Origin: Otis tarda
Taxonomy: Eukaryota > Chordata > Aves > Otidiformes > Otididae
Length of the DNA stretch: 64,000 bases
Reading direction: 5' to 3'
Assembly: GCA_026413225.1 (NCBI GenBank)
Contig: CM048557.1
Coordinates: forward strand, 21,492,871 to 21,556,870
Shown: positions 46,817-57,764 of the stretch, piece by piece
Layout of the letters: every line of letters begins with the position of its first letter
Numbering within the stretch: position 1 is the first letter of the stretch
Translations under genes and position numbers: made by a program
Notes under the pieces: model-generated
The model's input: only the letters and a program-made list of their open reading frames with translations
Told to the model about the DNA's origin: nothing
The model's database searches: none

Positions 46817-48666
46817 GTAAGTCCCTGTACTCCTCTCTGATTATGTAGTTGGTGTCAGTAGCCTTGGTGCTGCTTCTAATACCTCTTCTGATTGAAACTA
46901 TAATACACAGGTACTTCGTGTATAGTGACTGCTGTATTGTGTGTGCATTCTAAAACAGTGAAAATTGTTTTCTGAAAACAGCTCCATATTTTATCTTCAG
47001 GATAAAGGGCTGAATTTTTGACTATGATGTTAGATCAGCACAGCAGATTTTTCATAATATGTGAATGATTGCAAATGAAGCAAAGCAACAAGAAATTAGC
47101 TCACTAAGGTTTAGTCCACAGTAAACAGAGAGCTGGATGGATATTATTAGGATGGATAGAAGCTTAAATTCTGGAAGAGTGGATCAATCCACATAAAGGG
47201 TGCAAATCAGAAGATACTCAGTCATAAAATTCTGGTTTTGTTGAGTATTTAGAGTATGTCTATGTATGGTAAAAGTATTTCACCTGTACTAGGTGTACAG
47301 GTTCAATTATATCTACAAAGCTGCCTGAGTAAAATTGGTTAGCTTCTCACCATGACATAATGACACGTATACTAGTATGATTCTTATGATAAATTACTGG
47401 GGTAATTATACCCAGTGCAGATTTCTCTAGCCTGGACAGAACCTTAGTTAAATGGTGAGTACCTGCTTTCAAAAATCCGGCAAAATATATTTGCTATCAG
47501 AATGTTTAGATTTATTGTACATAATCTTTCTAGTAGAGTCTGTGCGGTACAAATAGGTAATCTGACTCAGTGCCTCTTGTGGCTGAAGTACACTGAAGAC
47601 TGATTTCTGTATTTGCTTAACAATGTTTATGAGCTGCATGTCTCCTGCTCTTTTGTTTATTTGAAAGAATCACTTTTTCTTTGGCATTTCTCAGTTGACT
47701 TTATTATGCACAATCAGAGCTCTTTGTAGAGTATTGCCTATATCTTATTTGCAGTGGATCAGTCATTAACAAATGGTTCTTTATGGAAAATTCCTGATTT
47801 ATAGGATTTTGACTTAAAATAAATGTTCAGTGTGGAGGAAACAAATTCCTAGAATGCACCACAAGAACACCCCAAGTATAACTCTATGCAGATTTCTTCT
47901 GTGTCTTTGAGGACTGATTATTACAGCACTATTTACAGAGCAAATTTAGACTTGAAAACAGCAAAAGCAAAGCAATCTTCTGATATTCAGATAATTCTGA
48001 AATTCAAAGCTCTTAACTCTGAATTTCTCTTTAGCTGGACTAGTGGGTGAGAAACAGTAAAAATCCTTTCTCACTGAAGCCCATTAGAATTGTACTTTGC
48101 ACCTATGACTGAGACTAGGCTGAATTCTAAACTACATAAATGTGAGTAAGACATCAGAGTGAATTTCACTGCCAATGCTGCGAGTGAACCTGATGGTATT
48201 TTGCAAAACATGTAGAAAACCTAGAATAATCTGTGGCCAGGTTTTTTCTAAGGACCCACAAACACGGGAACAGTACTAAACTTTTGTCAAAGCCCTTTGC
48301 CACAGTATAAAATTATACTGACTGTGGCAATGAAACATGGGTCTAGGCTGCAAAATTGAATCCAGATCTCAATTTTAGCAATGCATGGGGGTAGGAAGCA
48401 GATTTCCTGTTTACCTTCACAGTGAAATACAGTTTTTAGACCTTCTGAGATGCTGGGGCTTAGAAATGGTTTAAATTTCAGTCTTGTCCAAAGCCTGGCA
48501 CTTTTCTGTTGGTAGTGATGGCTTTTCCATGGACTAGAGTATGGTGTAACTAAATCTACAGGGGAAATCTAAGAATGAATACACAGTTTGCCAAGAGCAT
48601 GCATGCAGATACTATACTGTGCCCCTAAATACTTTATGAATCATTGTTAATTCTGTTTTTTCACAG
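46817..48666 (+). other. PTPN5 intron with a bulged hairpin
   Basis: Phase-0 GT-AG intron, 1850 bases, donor gtaagt and acceptor ctgttttttcacag. No CR1 or other repeat family is recognised. A strong small inverted repeat at 48297-48330 is listed separately. Confidence 0.8.
48297..48330. repeat. Intronic hairpin, 13-bp stem with a 4-nt bulge
   Basis: Arms ttgcca+cagtata (48297-48309) and tatactg+tggcaa (48314-48320 and 48325-48330) pair perfectly around the loop aaat. A four-base bulge (actg, 48321-48324) duplicates the adjacent actg. Without the bulge it would be a perfect 13-bp palindrome arm. It is too short for a standard pre-miRNA. Confidence 0.85.
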
Positions 48667-48750
48667 GACCTGACTAGAATCGGGAATGTTGTGGTATCAT
48701 ACATCCTGCTGTCTTTAGCTTCTCTAGGACTGTTATTTGTAGGATCTCTG
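48667..48750 (+). CDS. PTPN5: PTPN5 exon: second membrane segment
   Basis: Exactly 28 codons, phase 0 at both ends, between a strong acceptor (ttttttcacag) and gtaagt. It encodes DLTRIGNVVVSYILLSLASL, then GLLFVGSL, a hydrophobic helix that runs on into FWHLLRAR of the next exon. This matches the second membrane segment of mammalian STEP61 (LLLVFLSVGLVLVTTL then VWHLLR) in position and exon boundary. The two helices with a short loop make a hairpin that leaves the phosphatase domain in the cytosol (family knowledge). Confidence 0.88.
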
Positions 48751-49512
48751 GTAAGTTACTATACTGTGCAAACTATATTCATGCCCTTTTTCAGTGAATT
48801 TTTATAAGATGTCTAATTTTCCTGAAGCTGTTGATGTTATGCTCAAATTCATTATCAATTAACGTATTTGGGACTATTTCTATATAGTTATCTGCTTGTT
48901 TTATGTAGAGGAATCATGACTATACTTACCCTTACTCAATTTCTTGATGAAAACTGGGTATTATACTGGTGATTTTTATTCTTTCCATCCACAGATGGGC
49001 AAACTATTTTCACTTAAATAGAAGGGATGTGGTCCAGTAATGGGACCATCTAATATTACTGCCTTCTGAGTTGCCTGCAGAGCATCCATTGACTTAAGTG
49101 GCAGAAGGAGCTGTTCCAGAGCACCAGTGTTCTTGTGAATGATGCCCTTGTAGATGTAGGCCAAGGCCCCAGCTGCAGAACAAGATTAGTGGCATGACTA
49201 CAATTAATCTAGTTAGCTGTCAGCTGTTTGGAAGCAGGAGGAGTGTATTGTGTTTCTCCATTGATTGTGTAACTGTCAAAGATGTGTGCTAGATTGGAAA
49301 GCTAGGGAGAATTCTTTCTTTCTAGGGAGCTCTAACTGAACATGGCTTTTCATACCCCTGTACACTGTTCTATTAGAGTGGGAATGCAATTACTAAAAAC
49401 GCGGGTGGAAAATCACCTCCTGTCTTTACAGCAGTGCACCTTCATGCAGCTCAGGAAGCTGAAGCTGTACTATGTACATGCCGTTTGAGTGGCGCACAGT
49501 ATAATGAAGTAC

Positions 49513-50095
49513 ATCATAGAATCACAGGACTGTTGGTGGGAAGGGACCTCTGGAGGCTGCTAGTTTAGTGTCCTGCTTGAAGCAGGGCTGTTACCGACAC
49601 TCGATATGGTCAGCCAAGCATTTTTCCTCACAGGTTTTGAAAACCTCCAGGGAAGAAGATGTGTCATCTCTCTGGGTACCTGTGCCATGACTGCATGCTG
49701 CTCTTGGGGAAGAATTTTTTCCTAATGTCTGATCTGAATGTCCGAGCTGAATTTTTGCAGCTTGTGGCCATTGTCCCTTGTGGTATCAGCTGCCACTACC
49801 AAGAAGAGCCTGGCAGCATCGTCTCTGGATCTGCCCTTCAAAGTAGTTGCAGGCTGCTGTTAGATTACCCTAGCCTCCTCTGTGCCAGGCTGAACAAGCC
49901 CAATTCGCTTCACCTTCAAAGGTCATGTGCTCCAGACTCCTGACCTCCTTTGTAGTCCTCCACTGGGTCCACTCACGTTTGTCCTTATCTGTCTTAAACT
50001 GGAGGACCTGAAATTGGACACAGTATTCACGCTGCAGCTGCATCAGTGCCAAGGAGAGGGGAATATCTTCTTTGATTTGCTGGCCACACTCCCTG
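49513..50095 (-). mobile_element. CR1 3' fragment, antisense to PTPN5
   Basis: Read on the minus strand it ends with the CR1 terminal repeat (+ strand start atcatagaatcacag) and the tail aagggacctctggaggctgc. On the minus strand the ORF2 C-terminal remnant includes the block whose + strand form is acctgaaattggacacagtattc. The tail differs from the composite element and from 50998-51602, so it is a different and apparently older CR1 subfamily. It is 5'-truncated, full of indels and inactive. Confidence 0.85.
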
Positions 50096-50844
50096 GTGGG
50101 AAGTTTGTCAGGTTACATACCTTGGTTAAGTTCACTCAGAGGCAGCACAATGGCAAAATCTTCTGTTTAACATGTTGGGTGAATGTTCTTTTAAAAACCA
50201 TTCACAAGGCAAAGTAATTAGTGTTAATGCCTCCATTATTGTGGTCATTGATGTAAGCAAGGAAGTTAGTTGGGCTTAATGCAATTTTTTGCTTTTTTGA
50301 TGCTGCTGTTCCTTATCCAGATGAATTTTTTCCTCAAAAAAATAAACTTCTGGTGATTTTGTAATTGCAAATATTGAAGAACAAAAATGAGGCGTCTGAG
50401 AATTGTGATGAACTGTGTGAATTCCAGGTAATTTTGCAGCAAAACATTCTGAGCTGGAAATCAAAATAGCAGGGGTGTGATTCCTCAGCATATCCAACCT
50501 AGTTGTTGCTGGATGGAAACATTTTCTTGCTGACCCATTCTTAGCTCAGAAAGTAACTTTAAATGAAAGCTCTCTGTGCCCCAAAATTTTGATCTCAGTT
50601 TTAACTGCTTTGCATACGTAGTAAGTCCTTGCAAGTGAACAGCTATATCAGTGTAGATGAGAGTGGACTTGACCCATGTTGACTGTTGGTTAAAACTTTG
50701 GTACAGAAAACAGTTTTGTAACAGTTTCTATGTAGTCAAGCTTGCTCTGTTTTGTGTTCCTATGGTTGGTGCTAACAATCTCCTAGCTGGAGTTGAGGCA
50801 CAAATGTCTTTGTGTGACAGCCTGTTTTCTGGACAAACCACAGG

Positions 50845-50997
50845 GAACTAGAACATAGGAAATGTCCTGTGAGGTCAGACCAATGGTCCATCGTGCCCAG
50901 TATGTTCTCTCTAACAGTGGCATTAGGAAGGAGAGGCTGTTTACAGAGAGCATATGAGCCTTGTCCCTTCCTACTTACCTGTTACCTTACCGTCTGA
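50845..50997. repeat. Ancient sauropsid-type interspersed repeat remnant
   Basis: The segment with gaacataggaa, ggtcagaccaatggtccatc and gcccagtat, then ctaacagtggc, closely recalls a repeat that is very common in turtle and crocodilian genomes and survives in birds as scattered remnants. I recognise it from memory and cannot name its family with certainty. It abuts the CR1 at 50998. Confidence 0.45.
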
Positions 50998-51602
50998 CAT
51001 AGAATCATAGAATGGCTTGGGTTGGAAGGGACCTTTGAAGGTCATTTAGTCCAACCCCCCTGCAAGGAGCAAGGACATCTCCAACCAGATCAGGTTACTC
51101 AGAGCTCCATCCAACCTGGCCTTGAACGTTTCCAGGGATGGGGCATCCACCACCTCTCTGGGCAACCTGTTCCAGTGTTCCGCCACCCTCAGTGTAAAAC
51201 ATTTCTATGTTTTTTTTGTGTGTGTGTTCAGACTATGTCTAGTCTGAAACTACCCTCTTTCAGTTTAAAACCATTACCCCTTTTCCTGTCACAACAAGCT
51301 CCCCATCTTTCTTATAAGCCCCCTTCAAATATTGAAAGGCTGCAATAAGGTCTCCCCAGATCCTTCTCTTCTCCAGGCTGAACAACCCTAACTCTCTCAG
51401 CCTTTCCTCGTAGATATTCTGTCCGCCTGATCATTTTTGTGGCCCTCCTCTGCACTCACTCCAAAGGTCCATGTCTTTCCTGTGCTGAGGGCTCCAGAAC
51501 TGGACACAGTACTCCAGGTGGGGTCTCACCAGAGCAGAGTAGAGGGGCAGAATCCCCTACCTCGACCTGCTGGCCACACTTCTTTTGATGCAGCCCAGGT
51601 CA
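50998..51602 (-). mobile_element. CR1 3' fragment, antisense to PTPN5
   Basis: The + strand begins catagaatcatagaatggc and ttgggttggaagggacctt, the reverse complement of a CR1 3' end. It then gives ggtctccccagatccttct, ctccaggctgaacaacccta and ggacacagtactccaggtgg, and ends in ctcgacctgctggccacact. The tail is of the same kind as the composite element at 10056-14104. A T8 plus gtgtgtgtg stretch interrupts it at about 51212-51227. It is 5'-truncated and inactive. Confidence 0.93.
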
Positions 51603-54403
51603 TGCTGCTTTGCAATTTGAAAACATCTGCTTCTATCAGTATTTATGAAATAAGGTATAAAATAATTATTAGCAGAATGTTGAAAATAACGTAGTGATAG
51701 AGCTAAGCAGAGTTATTACAATCCCAGCCTGGTTGACAACAGATAGTTGCATGAAGACAGTTTTCTTTATTTTCCCTCTTTCTCAGCTGAGTGATACGTC
51801 TTTTGTTTTTGTTTTCGTTTTTTTTTCTTTCCATGAGTTTTAAGTGGTATGCTGCCTCGAAGGGACTTTGAAGGGGTCTTCTATGTAAAGGAAAGGAGTG
51901 CCTTTATGATCAAATCTTCTATTCCCAAATGTAGCCTTCTGTCTTTATAGATGGACCTGGTAGATCAGTGCCACACTGATGTCTATACTAGATGGCATAC
52001 CAGTGAAAAACAGCTTATGCATTTTTTTTATTCAGCAACTGTGGTAACTTACAGTAATGCTCTAGTAGCTCCCTAGGGAAGGGAGAAAATGTGCCTTTTT
52101 ATATAAGTACTTCATTGCTTTAATGTAGAGCAATAATCTACCTGTTGCACCACCTAACGAGGCTGAGAAATGGTGGTCAAGTGGATTCTCAGAAGTGATA
52201 CCAAGAGAAGAGAGGCTCTGTCTGGTCTGTGTACTTGCTAAAGTCCAGCTTGTTCCTGTGTCGTGGAATTTGTGAATTCGTCACTCTGATACATGTAGAG
52301 CAAATTTTTTGGGATAGCAGACCTCAGCTAAGGTTTGAGACACTTTTCTGAGAGTACTCAGGCACAAGAATGTGTTGGAAGGTTAGCACTCCCAGTGAAA
52401 ATAAAAGGCTGGATAAAGTGCTTGAGGCTTGTATTAGTGATGCTCTCTGTTTTCTGCCTCATGTAATGGTGCTTTAAGACCCAGGCAGCTGCAGAGAGCC
52501 AGCATAGAGCTATCTAGTCCTCCTGAACAGGTTTTCAGAACTGACTATTTTTCCATTATTTAGTTTAACCCCGTCACTTAAGTATAACTTAATTTCTTCC
52601 AGTGTCTTGGGCAGCTCCTTTTTTGACCACCCACTTCTTTCAATCTAAAGAAAAGCTGTTCTGTTTCTAGGGTGAACTTTTTGTTCCTTTGGATTTACAG
52701 TGTGTTAAATCACCAGTAAAATCAATCCTGTGTCACCACACTAGCTCTAGAATCTGTAATACGTAATTGTTACATAGACCTTCAAATAGACCCTCAGCAC
52801 AAGTGTTGTTAGTAACAGCAGCACTCTCCAGCAGTACAAAGTTGTTGAGCAGATACTTTACACTGTGAACTGCTCAGTCTTGCAGTAGGTGCAAGAACTA
52901 TGGCTGGTACTGTGGGACTGCCAAGCTCCAGAAGTCGTCTTGGAGAATGAGAATAGAATCAGATCTTCAAGCTTCTTGCTTGTCAGCCAACAGGCCAGGC
53001 ATGTAGGACGGACTTGGTTCAGATTTGGCCCCAAATTTGTGTGAAGTTTAGTGATCGTGTTCCTATGTTTGCTTTTGTAATTAGTGTTTACTCTGGTTAA
53101 TTGAAATCAAAAACATTTTGTATGAAGTAACTGTCAAATGAATAATGCTATTTTGTGAGAGTCTAACATTGCGCTAAAGCTGACTATGGACAGAAATGAA
53201 AACTTGCTTCACCTCATTCTTTGTCAGAGAAAAGGGAGTACATGAAGACACACAGGCACAAGAAAATTGTTGTTTAAAATCCTATACAAGCTAATGTACT
53301 TTAGTAGCCTAGGAAGAGAAACTTGACCTTTTTTAATGGCAGATTTTCTAAAATAAACTGCCTGTTTAAAAGCCGTATAACAAAAGGATGGAAGAGGACT
53401 TATTTTTGAAAATGTGAGTTGTTCTTCTTTAGTCTCAAAAGGATGCATGGCAGTACAATATAGTTTGTATAACGTTTAGCCTAAGTGCTACTGCTCCTGC
53501 TGCAGTGCTGGAGGGATGAAGTTGGCATAAGGTTCCAGACACTCGAATTTAGTGGTGGGCTTGAAATTTTTTACTGGAGCCTGTGTATAGAATTAAACAG
53601 TCTACTATACAATCTCCAAATCATCTGGTCTGCCACAGCATCCATGCAAACCAATATGATACAGTATTTTTTCAGATTAATGCAATTTCAAATCCTTCAT
53701 TAGTTTATAATATAAACTTTAATGTTACATTTATGTCCTAGAACTTCAAAGATTTATTATTTTATGTCTGTACTATGTTTAAATCAGATAATTAGATTAC
53801 AAAGTGGGCTTTGCCACTGGCCAAAAACTGATATGGGCATTCTGAGCCTCAAAACCAGGTGCATCAAAATCAAGGTATCTTTAAAAATGGTTGGTTTATA
53901 CATGAATTCAGGGTACAGTGCCAGATTATAAAAAATGTGCAGTTCAGGAAGACTATGTTTACTTTTCTTAACCCAGCTGTATCTAAATTTTAGATGGAAA
54001 ACCATTCAAGTCAGGAGAGGTATGATTGTGGAATAGTACAGTAGATTTTTCTTTTGTAAACAAGCCTAGGAAGGGTAAGAAACTGAACAAAAGGACAGTG
54101 ATATCACGTTGGCTTGCATATGATGGTCACAAGCACATTCTGTTTCCACTGTATCCCTGAGCTAAGCCTGGCCAGCTCTGTGGAAACCTCTGTGGCTGAA
54201 AGCAGGTTTGAATGGGTAGATGTGAATCCTTGTAACATGCACCACAAAGCTACTCCTGCAATGGAACATTCCTGTCCTCTTCAGTACTCTGTAGTTCTAA
54301 TACATTATAGTGAGCTGGGTGCAGCTCTAAAGACCCATCCTGTAGGCTGTGTGGAAGGACTGGCAACAAGCAGAAAGCTTCTTTAAATGTTTGTTTCCTC
54401 TAG

Positions 54404-54642
54404 TTTTGGCATCTACTCAGAGCCCGTCCAGACCTCCCCTTTCCGCTACAAGAGGACAGACGCCAATCTGTGAGCCGGCAGCCTTCATTCACGTACTCAG
54501 AGTGGACAGAGGATAAAAATGAGGATGACTTCCTAGATTTGGATCCTGTACCGGAGACTCCGGTCTTTGACTGCGTAATGGATATTAAAGCGGAGACAGA
54601 TCCAACTACTCTAACGGTTAAATCCGTGGGCTTGCAAGAAAG
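54404..54642 (+). CDS. PTPN5: PTPN5 exon: juxtamembrane basic segment and acidic linker
   Basis: 239 bases, phase 0 at the start (cctctag acceptor) and phase 2 at the end (gaaag|gtaggg, a slightly weak donor). It encodes FWHLLRARPDLPFPLQ, EDRRQSVSRQPSFTYSEW, TEDKNEDDFLDLDPVPETPV, FDCVMDIKAETDPTT and LTVKSVGLQE. From EDRRQS onward it is nearly identical to mammalian STEP. RRQSVSRQPS resembles a basophilic kinase site. The residue after SEW is Thr (ACA, 54506-54508), where mammals have the Met that starts STEP46. The next in-frame Met is VMD (54578-54580). The proline-rich block before EDRRQS is reduced relative to mammals. Confidence 0.96.
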
Positions 54643-57574
54643 GTAGGGTAGATGTGATTAACAGGGGAAAGTCTGGTCCCAGATTTTATGGACTGAGGAC
54701 TGCTGTGCCTAGTAGGAAGCTTTATTGCCTTCATGAATGTCACTTTAAAATGTGGTTTTAAAGCCAAGCACCTGCTTTATTTCCTGTCTTGTTTTCAGTC
54801 CAGGCATAAATATAAGCATACTAGCCAAAAACCATACAGTTTCTAGATGACTGTCGACAAGTGTTATTCAAAAGAGTAATTTCTTTCATTTGAAATATCC
54901 ATTTGTGTTTGATCAGTCTCTTGCCATTCCCCAAGATGGCAACTGCGTAGCATGAAATCCATGATAGGGCAGTGAAAGCTTTACCTCTGAAAGAGGTGGA
55001 TCTTGTTAATTTTTTTCCATTACTCAAGCTAGAGGATTAGTCTTTTCTCCAAAAGCAAACCATAGGACAAGTGGTAATCTGCAGTAGTTTTTATATAAAT
55101 GGATTAGTCCAAAAGTAAATTAATTTCTTTGAAATTAACTCAGCAATGAAACTTTGGGGTGATCTGGTGTTCAGGCCTTGAACGATCAGGGCAACAGAGC
55201 TTCTCAGAGAAATTCGTAACTGGGAAAAGGCAGTTTATGATAAAATGAAGATCTTTTTCTGTTTTCTCAGATCTTGATGATAGAAATCCTGTGAAGAAAT
55301 TCTGCAAAGGTGATGATATTATGAATAAGAATGAGGTTACTGAAGGGCCTGACATAGCAAAGCATCACCTTTCTTTATATCTAGGTTTTCAAGCAAGTTA
55401 GAATGCTAACCATAGTTAATTCTCATATCTAAAACTTAAAACAAAGGGCAGAACTTAGATTTTTGAAAGTATGATGCTGAGTTTCCAAAGCTCCACGTGA
55501 CACAGTAAAAAGGAATGTTGTAGAAGAGGCTTTTAGTTTGCACTCCGTGAGCTTAGAATTTTTTTTTTTTTCCACATTATTCTTGGTTATAGCATTTGTC
55601 CTGACATGTCCTACTTTTTATTGTTATACTCTGCTTTAAATATGAGATTACAGTAACCTTTGGAGCTTGTCCCTGAACCTGCTGCTGTCAGTGAGTTTTG
55701 CTATTGTTTTCCATTATGGGCAAGACTGGGCTTGAAATGTACCAGTCATTTGTTCTTTTCAATGATCCCTGGTTTCATTCTCTCTCATTTTAAAGATGCT
55801 GACACTTCTTCTCAGATGACCAACTAGCTTGCAGGAAAGATATTCGCTGTTTCCAGAGAACTGGAGAATATCAGTTGGGGAATGTCAGTAGGTTCAAGTA
55901 ATAAACTACAATTAAAAAACTGTCAAAGTAGAACAATTGCTTCAGTTCTCAAACTAGGTAGATCATGTACACTTAAGATGTAAAATAAACTTGTTTTCAA
56001 CATACATCTGTGCTTGAGAAGCCAGACATCATTTCAGGTTTGAGCTGTGCTCTGACAGATTTCACTTACATCAAGCATTGGTCACTCTTCCTTTGTCTGG
56101 GTTGTACTGAATTATGTACCTATCCCTCTTTTGCATCCATTCTGCTTCTCCATCTTACTCCCCTCACGTTCTTTAACCACCTATACCATCAGAAGGGTAG
56201 TCCCTAGTAAAATTCAAACAGCACTGAACGTCACTCTTAAGAAGAAACAATTTCATTTCCTCATGCTGAAGAACTGTTGGTATCTTCATGTATGTAGCCT
56301 CTTCTACCTTGGAAGAACCAAAAGCATTCATTACCAGTTGCAGCTGTTTCTGGAGAGGACTGTAGTAGCTATTTAATAGCACACAGGAGGGCAGGGTCAA
56401 AATCTTTTGAAAGGTGTCACTAAAGATTCATTTGTCTACCACTAGTGATCATGTTTCATCCAAAATCATTTCCCCATGACTGTGAATCATAGCAGGAGGC
56501 TGGCTGCGCATTCTTTTGGAAAAACTCCTGAATCCAGAAAAGGGCTGTGATCCAAGTAACAACTTCTACTGTCTTCTCTGTGAGCTGGTCATGCCTACAT
56601 GTTTACGTGGTTTTTCAACAGCTCCTGCAAAAACACCACCTAACTAGATTTTGCCAGTTGAGAGTCATCAAAAATAGCTTTACTGTGTGAATGTGTAGAA
56701 CATTACACCTGGTAATCATCATGTTGTGTGATTTTATTATTATGTTAAAGGTATTTAAATATAGATTCACTGATGGCATTTGAATCTTACTTCTGTCTGT
56801 GGTATATGAGACCGATAGAAGCTCAGAAGTGCTTTAAAACTGCGTTCAGTAAACAACGCAGGCATTTTGACTTTTTGTCTTGTTGTGTGGCTAACTTAAA
56901 TTAGAGCCACTAAAAACACTACACTCAACAGCATCTCTGTTTTTAATATAACTGTTAAAATGTTGGGACCTTCGTTTTACCCATCTCATGATGGACTGTT
57001 GTGGAAAGAAAGTTTTTCAGACAGAAAAATTATTCACTGTAATTGTTGGCTTTTCATGTCTTTATTAATGTTGAATTGGTAATGTTTACCCCAGGATCTT
57101 ACCCCACTGATGTCGTCTGTGCTACTAATAAATGGTTATTCAGTAGGATCTGGCCTGACAAAAACTAAGACCAAGATTTTTACCTATGGTATATAAAATG
57201 GCAGTCCATATTTAGGCATCCAAAAATATGGTGTGATTTACACAAGTATGAAAACTTTCCTGCTGTTGCCAGCTCAGCATCTTTGACAAGCAAGTCCCTT
57301 CTCTTTAGGTGGCAAAGTATACAGTTGCCTCACTACAGACAACACTTTGAAAGTGTTGACCTTCGTATTCCAGTGTGCAGAATCATTTTCTAGTCTTGTC
57401 TACACAAGAAGCATCATCCATTTTTCACAGTCAGTGACCAAAATGTACACAGCAGAACCAACTGGGTGCTTTTCTAAAGTTGCTGTTTATCTGTCAGTGG
57501 GACCATGTCCATTGCTGACAATGATGGGTCAGTCTGTTCTGTTGTAAGCAAACTTTGATTGCTCTGTTTTGCAG
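54643..57574 (+). other. PTPN5 intron, no repeat family recognised
   Basis: Phase-2 GT-AG intron of 2932 bases, donor gtaggg and acceptor gctctgttttgcag. Contains a T-run near 55558-55571 and otherwise unique sequence without recognised genes. Confidence 0.8.
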
Positions 57575-57764
57575 GAGAGGTTCAAATGTTTCACTCACAC
57601 TGGATATGTGTACCCCAGGCTGTTCTGAGCAAGGTTTTGGCTATGTCATGTCACCACGGGAACAGTCAGCCCGAGAGTACCTCCAGACAGCATCAAACAT
57701 CCTTACTGAAGAGGAATTGCACAAGAAAGCGCTGGACCCTTTCATACTCCAGGCAGAGTTCTTT
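57575..57764 (+). CDS. PTPN5: PTPN5 exon: kinase-interaction motif and start of PTP region
   Basis: 190 bases. One base completes the Arg split with the previous exon, then 63 codons end at a phase-0 donor (ttcttt|gtgagt). It encodes RGSNVSLTLDMCTPG, CSEQGFGYVMSPREQSARE, YLQTASNILTEEELHKKA and LDPFILQAEFF. ERRGSNVSLTLDM is the KIM that docks ERK and p38 in the STEP/PTPRR/PTPN7 group. The Ser at 57582-57584 corresponds to mammalian Ser221 (STEP61 numbering), whose PKA phosphorylation blocks substrate binding. The SNVSL stretch holding the reported calpain site is intact. The region after the KIM varies from mammals at several positions (for example CSEQ for CNEE). Confidence 0.97.

Larger units (their letters stand above)
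48751..54403 (+). other. PTPN5 intron carrying two antisense CR1 copies
   Basis: Phase-0 GT-AG intron of 5653 bases, donor gtaagt and acceptor ttgtttcctctag. It contains the antisense CR1 copies at 49513-50095 and 50998-51602 and an older repeat at 50845-50997. The rest (48751-49512, 50096-50844, 51603-54403) shows no gene or family I recognise; 54114-54386 is an open frame without known motifs and is probably chance. Confidence 0.8.
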
